From Trichopria drosophilae (lineage: Eukaryota > Arthropoda > Insecta > Hymenoptera > Diapriidae), in NCBI GenBank assembly GCA_030407085.1, contig CM059587.1:46806501-46870500 (forward strand): 64,000 bases of DNA. Reading direction: 5' to 3'. The notes under the pieces are model-generated. The model worked only from the letters and a program-made list of their open reading frames with translations, made no database searches and was not told the DNA's origin. Within the stretch, counting starts at the first letter, position 1, and every line of letters begins with the position of its first letter. Position numbers and translations under genes: made by a program. Below are positions 55,065 to 64,000 of this stretch, one piece after another.

Positions 55065-55706
55065 TTAACCATCGCGTTCCCGGATTTTGCAAATGCGCAC
55101 TCGGCATTCGAAAGTATACACCTTAAGCTGTAAAATTAGCACTCATTTGTATTTTTTGGTTGCTTTTAATTTTGGGCAGAGCAGTGTTCCGATTGACGTG
55201 GAATGTCTCATATATATGCATATATACATACATAACATTTTATGACCAACATATCAGAAAAGCTAAAAAATACCAAGATTTACAAAAAAAAATCAGATTT
55301 CAAATCGACCAATAAAATTTATAAAATTGGAGGAACTATTATAAAAATGTGTAATCATATATATGTCATTTGAAAACAAAGAAGTAAAAGGATAACAAAT
55401 TGAAACAATAATTGTAAACGCTTTAACTTGAACGAGTTCGAAATGTATGGTGGAAATCGAAAGTAAACATTTCAATCATCTGTAGACATTGTTCAAAACG
55501 AAACAAACATTCCAAAACCAGAGACAAATGTATTATACAAAACGGCAAAAATTAAAAGAAGTTGCAAAAGGAAAGCTAAGTTTAGAAAATATATTGTACA
55601 GAGACGACAAGATAAAAATACGCGAAAAGTTGTACAAATTATAAAAAATAAAAAAGAATTTAAAAATGGGCATAATTCATAAAATGCAAATAATTTTCTT
55701 TTTTAC
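55065..55706. other. AT-rich intergenic spacer
   Basis: No coding block. May include intron or 3' sequence of the THAP gene, since exon B below ends in a donor. Confidence 0.4.
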
Positions 55707-56450
55707 CTTTGAGTAAATCTGGCATAAATATAGACGGTACTGCATTTCTTTTTAATCTCTGTCCGTTTTTGTCATTTCTAAAGCATGTTTTCTCAAAATG
55801 CGCTGAACAAAGTATACAATGCTCATTAATGTTAGCATTATATTCTCGAACTGCACCAATCCAAGCATTCGATAATAAAGGATCAACAGGAAATCTAAGG
55901 ATAATCATTAATCTTTTAATATGCAAGTGAAATGTATGTTGACTTGATTCATTTGTTACATAAATGTATGTTATTTGTATGTTATGTTACATAAATTTTA
56001 AACACACCTATGATTTGATTGACCTGGAAGAATAATATTTAATGACGAACAGTATGAGCATTTGGATTTTATAAGTGTCGGTACACTGCCAGGTTTTAAT
56101 TGTCTACGTGACGTGCCAACAATGAAACACTCGTCTACAAAATGGTCAGAGCAAACTCGCATTCCACTAGATGCTTCAAAATTGGACTTCAATTGCAAAT
56201 TTTTTTTCCATATTTGCACAAGTTCGGGATTTTTTAGAGGAAATCTGCGCAGAGAATTTATAACTATTTATGTCAGTGAAAACAAATAATGTACAGTATA
56301 AGAATAGAAATAGGTATAACTATACAAAATTAATAAATGTATTAAAGTGAATAAAAACAAAACTTCTACTTACCTATGTAAACTCCGACCTTTGTTTTTA
56401 GATTCACCTTCTGATTTAAATTTCGCACAAATACAGCAAGTCTGTGGCAT
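55707..56450 (-). CDS. THAP-domain gene with two alternative second exons (partial)
   Basis: THAP domains are C2CH zinc-dependent DNA-binding modules of transcription factors and P-element-like transposases. Exon 1 (56374-56450) starts MPQTCCICAKFKSEGE and ends in donor AG/GTAAGT, phase 2. Exon A (55998-56244) follows acceptor CTGCGCAG and supplies RFPLKNPELVQIWKKNL, MRVCSDHFVDECF and LKPGSVPTL, then a stop at 55998. Exon B (55707-55894) follows acceptor TATCCTTAG in the same phase and supplies FPVDPLLSNAWIGAVRE, CILCSAHFEKTCF and LKRNAVPSIF, ending in donor AAAG/GTAAAA. Each second exon completes the domain (Trp, Cys-x2-His-Phe, A/S-V-P), so exon 1 can be joined to either. Exon A also has a C-rich tail (CSYCSSLN). 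Downstream exons after B were not found. It may be a host gene or a transposase start. Confidence 0.65.
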
Positions 56451-56459
56451 TTTTCAATT

Positions 56460-57010
56460 ATTCACGACATTAAACCCACATAAATCCACATAAACCTCAC
56501 ATACATGAACCCACGACGCTTGATAAAATCGTCAGATATTTTGACAGTTTTACGGGTTTTAAGGTTAAAATTAGACAACGGGAAAGGCGGAACTGGTTCA
56601 GCTTCGTCGTTATTCGGCAAAGTTCGATGTGCATCGTTCCTGCCAATGCGACGATGCAGTGGAAACCCAAGATGGCGGCTCATCCACTATCCAGTTATAT
56701 ATAGAGATCAGTGGGGGTGTCCGACAGCCCAAAAATGTCGATCTGACGTAGTCGTGTTTCTGGATACATGTAAATCTAATTTTACGTAAGATTGTAGATT
56801 TTTATGCGCAAATCACGGAAATCAACTTGGCCGAAAAAAATAATGGCAAATAGGAGGAGTCCGACAGCCCAAACATGTCGTTTTGACGTAGTCGTGTTTC
56901 CTGATACATGTATGTCGGACAAAAGTAAGTCTTGATCAAATAACATTTTCTGAGTGCTAAATTAACGTTGTCCGACAAGTCCGACAGGAAATAAAGCTAA
57001 CATGAACAAA
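56460..57010. other. upstream region of the THAP gene with two direct repeats
   Basis: GTCCGACAGCCCAAA.ATGTCG..TGACGTAGTCGTGTTTC.GATACATGTA occurs at about 56717-56790 and 56858-56925, 140 bp apart. TGACGTAG is CRE-like. A further TGTCCGACAAGTCCGACAGG lies near 56970. Probably promoter or upstream sequence of the THAP gene. Confidence 0.45.
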
Positions 57011-57249
57011 AATAGACTAAAATCGCAAATAAAAATTTTTAATTATTTCATGAAATAAATTTGACGCATATTTACGTGCAAAAAAGTGGTTATTCAATGT
57101 AAAGGCATATGTTAATGATTGTTTTTTCATACTAAGTAATTTTATTTCACAAATATGGAGGTTAAATCGAAAAAAATTATTTACAATACTATACTGTGCA
57201 ACATTTATTTTACGGATGTGAGTCCCATGTCGAGAAAATTCAGGAAATC

Positions 57250-58862
57250 CAGGGATACGCCCGTCCAACGCGCCCTCCGTGAGGAGAACTACCATCTTCC
57301 CCGTCGGTGGCAAGACCTCTGTCAAGGTCAGGTCACTTTCCAACCCCTATGGCCCAGCGAGGCCGCGTCCGAGCTGAACAATGCGCAGCTCACCCGCCGG
57401 GGCCCACGAAGGGGACCATCGTCAACGGTGGGACGTTCGTGGGTCAACTTGGCCCACTTCCAGTTGCGCCCTTGCCGGTGTGGGACTGGTCACCCACCTT
57501 AGACAGTGCGGGATCGTTAATTCGGTAGGGGATGGGTCCACCGGACTCCAGAGCCCCCTTGCACTTCTCGGCACGAGGGATCGGGTGCATCCCTACTCTC
57601 TTCGCCATGCAACCAGGTCCTCCCCGCCAGTGGCAGCCAGACGGCTCGCCCTGGAGGAGAAAACCCAGTTCGCGAAGTCTCTGAAGGCTGCAAACGCTTC
57701 CGGGGTCGAAACGACCCCTTCCACGTCCCAGCCCCCAGCAGAACGAGCAAGGATGCCCATGCATTCCATATCCGGACGAGTGCCGTAAAACGGACCATCG
57801 CACAGGACATGGACCCAATCTTCGGCACCGAGCTGGCAATCGCAAGCGGGCGACTCAGCAAGTCCCCTGCTGTGAAGGAACTCGCGGGGCGAGCCAACGC
57901 CCGCCAGGAGGAAACCGGCGTCAAGCCCGAAATCGAGGTGCCGAAGTTCGGTAACCCGACTGGGCACAGGGAAGAAGCATCGGGTCGTAGACCCTTTTCC
58001 GCAACCCTGCCACCGGCCTTCCCAACAGGACCACAGTGGCTCTTCAACGCACCGCTTAGCGCGTTCCATCTCGGCACCCTGAAGGGGGGCGAACCCCCCA
58101 TCAGTCCCGACCTTGCGCGCTCCAGGCACGCATACCGGATCGGGCAGCCCTTTGTGCGCGTAGTAGCCGAACTCCAGCAGCTGCACGTGAAGTCCCAGGG
58201 GAGAACCCCTGACAGGACAGTCAACGCCTCCGTGGACACGATGCGGCAGACGGGTATCATGGCCAGCAGCACTGAACGCTCAATGCTATTCAGTGCCACT
58301 GCAGCCAAGGAGCTGTTTCGGATCAGCACCGCCCATACCGCCGCTCCGTACAGTCCACAGGAGGTGAAGACGCCCCGATAAAGGACCCTCACGGCTCGCC
58401 GCCGGAGTCCCCACTCCCTCCGCATGACCCGACGGAACTGGCCGACGAGCCGCGACATCTTCTTCCTCACCTGTAGAAGGTGAGGTTTGAAGCTCAGTCT
58501 TAAGGAGCATACATACGGTTTTGTGGACAGATATCTCCACCCCCGCCCATACGCCCCATTCAGCGACAGCTGCCAGGCCCCCTCTGCGCGGATCTCCTGC
58601 TCACGCCGGGTATCCGTGCTCGTTATGAGAAGGAGGTTATCGGCAAAAGCGACGACCTGCTCCCCACAACCGCTTAATGTCCGCAGGAGTCGATCGATTG
58701 CCAGGTTCCAAAAAATTGGACCCGACAAGAGCGGAAGCTCTGGACAGCGCGCCTCCCGGAGTATCCTGAGGATCGTGTCCCAGCGGAGATGGTCGAAAGC
58801 CCCTTAAAGTCAATGAACGGCCCAAGGACGTATTGACCCGGGGACAAACGAACCACCCCCAT
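57250..58862 (-). pseudogene. 5'-truncated R1-clade non-LTR retrotransposon
   Basis: Minus-strand sequence encodes the C-terminal half of an R1-type reverse transcriptase: FIDFKG and FDHLRWDTILRILREA (in two frames), SGPIFWNLAIDRLLRTL, the catalytic box VVAFADNLLL with the second Asp replaced by Asn, then LYRGVFTSCGLYGAAVWAV and STEALTVLSGVLPWDF. After a frame change near 58190 the C-terminal CCHC knuckle appears (CDCQLGAEDWVHVLCDGPF) and the frame ends at 57593. GC content is much higher than in neighbours. The left edge is abrupt at about 58862, inside the adjacent gene remnant, as expected for a 5'-truncated insertion; the 3' UTR probably runs to about 57250. Confidence 0.75.
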
Positions 58863-61800
58863 GGCTGTAAGGTCATCATTTTCATCTGATTCACAGTTTT
58901 CGTTTTCAAAAACTTCTTCGTCATCACTGCAGTTCATGTCGTCATCTACAAACTCTTCATTAGATTCTGTGATAAATAAAACCATAGCTTTTAAAATTTG
59001 GCGAATGAATGCGAGAATGTTACTGGATGTTACTTTGTTAAAATTAATCATACCTAAATTTTCGATTGAAATGTCACCGAATATTGGGCTTGCAGGTCCA
59101 TTGAACCAATAAAATTCGTACATATTATCTATTAACGCCCAGCCACAATCTTCTGGATTATATTCGGTATGATTCCTTATGAGCTTTGCACCAAATGCTA
59201 CTCAAGTACATCGTTCTTTTTATTTGTTGTAAAAGCTCTTCTTTACTTGGAGGCAAGGCAGAAGCGTCGAGAGATTTAATTTTTTTATTTAATATTTCCT
59301 CATCACAGTTAGATTTATATATTTTTATAAACATTTCGTATCGACCCTGATTTACGTCACTTTTTACTTTTAAATTATACATTCTGCAAACGTATTCTTC
59401 AAGTAGCTTGAATACGTCGCAAGTCGTGGTCATTTGTGATGGAGAAATATACAATAAGGTGTTAAATGCTTCTTGGAATTTCACATTATTTTTTAAATAT
59501 CCATTTCCAGTAAAAATATGCCAAACAGCTAAAGAGCGTGAAAGCGTATCTCCCAGATTTTTGTGGATGGAGTTTATATTTAATAATGACTTCACTTTGC
59601 TGGAACTCATATTAATTATAATTTCTGAATCCTCTTTTCGAAATTTGAAATTTGATAACATAATTACCGGAATGTCTGAATCAGTGTAATGCATCTGGAC
59701 ACGATAATTTCGATTCAACTGACATATATGGGAAATAATTTTAGTATCAGCTTCCTCGTGATAGCAGGTAAACTCGTAATCAATAGATTGCTTGATCTTT
59801 CCATTCTGTACTTCATATGAATAGCATTTATCATGATTTACGAGAATTTTTTTATCATGGCGCAATAAAATGAATCTATCACTCGTCCAGTCTTCTATTA
59901 AATATTCTACACATTTTTTTCTAAAATTACCACTTCTCAATAATTTGCCAAATTCCATCGTGCGTTTGTTGTCTTTTTTATCTCAAAAAAATCTCCTCTT
60001 CGCCCCTTAAGTCATGCTCGTAATCTTTGAGACATGGTTTACGATATAAATCAAAAACAATATGTACTTCTTTCCTGTCGTTTAAAATCATTTTTAAAAT
60101 GTGCTCCGACATTTTCCCATAGGTGTTAGGAACAAATTTTAAAGTATGTAAAAAGTAAAAGCCATCAATAATATGAATATCTGCTTCGGTATTTCAAAAT
60201 TGTCTGATTGTTCGGCTTTTAAATTCTGAAGTATAACCGATTTTTGAGTCTTGCAAATACTCCCGTTCTCATGACAAAGTGAGAAAGCAACGGGAAACAA
60301 GGTATAAAATAGTGCTTTTTGTAAATCAATATCGCTCTTCAGCGAAGCACACAGCAATCTGCCAAAAATATCCCTTTGCAATTTTACCTCTTTCACATTA
60401 CCAGCAATTTTCACATTTTGTTTTACTTTTATAGGCAAAATTAACGACTACATTTTTCTTAATCGGTTGATCAAACATTTCGGGATTTGCAAAGCACTCA
60501 GCTACAAATTTTTTACGTTGATCCTCTCCGACAGATTCCACAGTTAATAAAAATAAATAAATATCGTTACTGACAGTTTGAACGAATGACATGTTGTATA
60601 CATGATGTTCAAGTAAATCTGTAGAAAAAGGATTAGTGCATCCATTGAAAAAATTCAGCAGAGACTCCATCTTATCCTGCCAATATGAAATTGTTGATAA
60701 TCTCAAATTATTTTTTATTTCATCACTATGTTGCATATCGCAAAACTCTAAAATTTTCGTGATAGCTTTTATGCGTGGTGCATGCGTAATGGTCCATCGT
60801 TGTCTTGCACCGAAAGAATCTGTCATATTGCGCATGGCAGAAGCTGCAGCTGCATCCGCATTAATTGTCTGCTCGAACGTTAAGTCTATTGGCACTCTAC
60901 TGAACGAGTTCATAGTTCGGCGAATTCCCAAGAAGTCACTTTCACTGCTACCTAATAGTCCAGCATGCATTGCCTCAATTTTATTGAGCTTGTCCAAATA
61001 TATCGGCATGTATCTTGCGTAATTTTGGTGGTTCATTACAAAAAAAATGTTCGTTATTTTCGTCAATGCATATTTATATAACTCTAAATCTGCAGTGCGA
61101 ATACTATACTCAAACAGTAAGTAGTAATCGATCAATTTGACGTATAGCAAATAAATTTGGGGAGTTTTCCCATGTCTACCTTCCAGCGTATCATTTAGAT
61201 TTTTGTCGTATTTTTTAAACAATTCTTGACATCTTGGATCATTGATTTTCGGAGTTTCTGCTTTTGTAGCATTGAATTCCAACAGATAATTTTTAAGTAT
61301 GTCTATATCTACATTTTCATATTTCATGTCGTTTAAAAACCTGTCAAAATGCAATAGTTTCAAAGTGAGCGATAATAAAGGATGAATTTTGCGACATCTG
61401 TCGAATGCTTACCGGATATGAAAGTATTTGACGAACCATGCGCTAAAATATTACTGTCTATCAATACGTTCATTACACCGGATCCTAAAATATATTTTCC
61501 AACAGCTTTAAGATACAACATCATCGTATGAAACGAGCCAAAATGTATAAATAATTTTGAAAAAGGTTCATCTGCGCTTTGGATTCTCAGTGCGAGTTTC
61601 GCCATTGCTAAATCGTACGTGACACTAAAAAAACTTTTTCCACATTCGGACGCTAGTTTTGCACTTCTTCGGAGAGTTTCTTGAACTACAACCGGGTCGG
61701 TGGGTGAGCTATTAATTTGAAGTAAATATTTCACTTTTTGCACCTCACTTTCATCCTTTAATATTTTTTAATTGTAGCCGACCCACATATGCGTATTCGG

Positions 61801-63753
61801 CAGGTGTAGTTTATGCGAAAGCATCAAAGTGAAATTCATATTTTTGAAAACAATAAGATTTGCAGGCTCTTCGGACGATATAATGCTGCTTTGCCAAAAC
61901 GCCGGACGCTTTCGTTTTGCTAATAGTAAATTATCAAAATTTTCTGTCCTTTTTCTGCGGCCAGAACTATTAAGAATATTCACTTCAATATGGAGCTGAT
62001 TTTCTTCAATATTTCTTCGGTCATTAGTTTGTTGTAATATGCTTAATTGTTCTTCGGTAGGTATTGTTTGGTAAATAATCCCAACAGTGTCATGTAAAGA
62101 ATCTTTTCCTGCGGTCCCTCTTTCTAAATTTTGAACCTTCCTGTCAAAATTATCCCGAGCTACTCCAGAGGCTAAAATGCTCGTACGATAAATTCCCGAG
62201 GGACACAAGAGTTGATTCGATGTGCAAGAATAAGCCAAAGAAGTTTCCAATTCGAGAACATTCACGTACGAAAGGCAATATCCTAATTTGTTTAAAATAG
62301 TTATCATGTTTTCACTGCCGCTCATACTTTTTATAGTCATTGATAATAAAATGTGCTTGCTAGGTCTAATACGGCCTCTTGTTACATTATAAATAGAATC
62401 CTGTTAGGAATATACAGCTAATCGATTAACACGATCAATATCTTTACAGTTGGAACCGTTGAGAGCATTTTCCCAAAACAAAAATAACCATCTAGGGATT
62501 TCACATTCTCATTTTTCGAGTACTTCGCTATCGACATAAGTAGGCAATTTATTCGCTTTTATTTTTAAAATATTAGATCTGTATTTTTTACCAAATTCTG
62601 CAGCTTCTTGTTCGAATATGAGCTCTTGAATTGCTTCGTTTGTAACATTTTGCAAATCTACTTCAGGCGAAATTAGGTACAATTTTCTGCAGAAATTAAG
62701 AAATTTTAATGATCTCTTGAACTCCTTTTCCAAAGTTTCCTTCAGAGTGGATAGCGAGTACATCGAGTATATAGATAAATTTTCTATTTGGTGCAGCTCT
62801 TCAACAATTTCCCAGAAGCACTGCTTGACTAAGAAAAAGATAATATTCTTTTATTATTAAGTACTTCTTCACGTACTTTTTGAAAAATAGTCTGTCGTGC
62901 CATTTTAAATATGCTTCTTTTAACGGTCCATTCATTACTTTTGACCTTATTTTCCTTATTGGACAATTTTCCATAGTATGTAATATTACACTGATTATGA
63001 TAATAAATGAAATTTTCGTCATTTTTAATTTCGGAGTCAATTTTTTCGAGCATTTCAAAATCGTCCAATTTTATGACGTAACTTTTAAGCGTTTGCAATG
63101 TTCTTTCCTTATTTCGGCTAGTAATGCAAAAAAAATGCCTCCCTTTTCGCTTAATAGCCACTTTTTGACAAAAAAAACATTTCTTATTATTTTTATCTGG
63201 TGTTACTGTACTGCTGTCTTCAGTATTGTCATTTCTAGAAATGATAATATATAGTTAAGAGTGAGTTTAGGAAAACAGATAAAAATTTAGCAAACGAACG
63301 TACTCATAAGATATATCAGGGTCACTTAGCAGATTTGGAATACCGGACTCTTCGTCAATCTCCATATCAGCTGTTGTATCACTGTAATGCCAAAAATTAA
63401 AATATTTAAAAAGTAAAGTAATGAGAAATAACTTAATATTATATTAAGATATATTTATTAATTAAATTTTTAAAAATCAGATTATTCCAAAAAGTAATAA
63501 CATACCATGATTGGCTAGCTACTGAAGAGTTTAAAACTGATGGAGTGTTTATAGTGTCATTTGTTACCGAAGAATTATTCGAAAGTGGTTGAGATCTATG
63601 TAATAGAAATAATGGCGTTTTAATAACTCTATATTTTTTAAGCATTATTTTTTAAGTATTGTTAACACAAACCTTGATGCGCTTTCTACTGAAGTATATG
63701 AAGTTGAAGCTTCAATATTCTCAATATGAGAAGCAGAAGAAGATTTTTGACAG
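58863..63753 (-). pseudogene. large multi-exon insect repeat-family gene (HEEADT/NADAA family), decayed
   Basis: No standard name is known to me. Small 5' exons with matching phases and GT-AG borders are seen: 63673-63753, 63506-63595, 63304-63381, then a longer exon from 63234 with a zinc-type start (KKCFFCQK) and YHNQCNITYYGK. The body follows: FWENALNG, RGRIRPSKHILLS, KSMSGSENMITILNKLGYC, HMWVGYN, DLAMAKLALRIQ, FIHFGSFHTMMLYLKAVGKY, RVPIDLTFEQTINADAAAAS, and a nuclease-like acidic motif CYHEEADTKIISHI with TDSDIPVIML near 59750-59690 that recalls PIN/FEN-like folds (inference). In-frame stops occur at 62509-62511, 62404-62406 and 61768-61770, with frame shifts near 61360, 60400, 60000 and 59160. 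The acidic tail (58863-59123) is cut by the R1 insertion. The first exon is not in the window. Confidence 0.6.
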
Positions 63754-64000
63754 CTGTGAATCAGATAAAACAAGATCTTAAAATATGTTTTCTATGCGTT
63801 TTTAAAAATCGAGCGTACGAACACAGTAAGTAAGCTGTAGTGCTCCGATATATATGAGCAAATGCAAAAAATCAATCGAGTTTTGGAAAGTAAAAATTTC
63901 AAAAATTTATTATTTGACCGGGAAAATTTTTTGTTATATTCTTTGGCCGATTGTGAACAGAAAAGCTCTCGTGTGATTTTATCGTCAGTGGCGTCGTTTC
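63754..64000. other. right flank, probably intron of the large gene
   Basis: AT-rich with a polypyrimidine-poor acceptor region (minus GATTCACAG) next to the exon ending at 63753. Earlier exons are expected beyond the window. Confidence 0.4.

Noticed and set aside
57809..58381. 190-codon plus-strand frame
   Set aside because: Shadow of the GC-rich R1-clade reverse transcriptase on the minus strand.

Overview
The window looks like transposon-dense heterochromatin or accessory DNA from an insect, most likely a hymenopteran (inference). The evidence is the mix of Tc1/mariner elements with CAGGGTG ends, a FLYWCH-type Mutator transposase, a Crypton-like tyrosine recombinase, R1-clade and CR1/L2/Jockey-type non-LTR elements, several Ty3/gypsy elements, a THAP gene, AT-rich spacers and a few CCTAA (insect telomere type) units. 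There are no bacterial operons, and I found no rRNA, tRNA or CRISPR.

Layout. 1-2318: noncoding with a four-copy dispersed motif. 2319-4371: a Tc1/mariner-type inverted-repeat element carrying a smaller palindromic MITE. 5132-16599: a degenerate mariner element split by a 10.2-kb Ty3/gypsy element (5157-15370) that has two LTRs, a 6-bp target duplication, a 60-aa leader ORF, gag, pol with an AT-hook tail, and a coiled-coil ORF where env would lie. 16696-17451: fragment of an insect transposon-associated protein. 17920-20285: degenerate 15-16-bp minisatellites followed by a FLYWCH/Mutator transposase pseudogene with one intron. 21192-22847: an intact-looking Crypton-like tyrosine recombinase gene. 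23340-28170: a second gypsy element (minus strand) split inside the reverse transcriptase by a 1.9-kb piggyBac-type palindrome. 29059-33330: a PHD-finger non-LTR retrotransposon (minus).

33486-47465 is a giant imperfect palindrome with arms of 6.3 and 6.9 kb and a 746-bp spacer. Each arm contains its own ~4-kb TTAA-flanked palindrome, with a third-level hairpin inside that. The spacer holds the last exon of an unrelated gene. The right arm runs into the 3' LTR of a third gypsy element (minus, 47080-55064). That element is interrupted by an LTR-like unit (52986-54403) holding about ten tandem repeats; each repeat has two hairpins with different stems and the same 10-nt loop.

55707-56450: a THAP-domain gene with two alternative second exons. 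57250-58862: a truncated R1-clade element inserted in the tail of a large decayed multi-exon gene (58863-63753, minus).

The most unusual items are the nested palindrome, the constant-loop hairpin array, the duplicated THAP exon, the Crypton-like gene and the accessory ORFs of the first gypsy element. Boundaries, strand calls and family assignments were made by eye; no database search was run.
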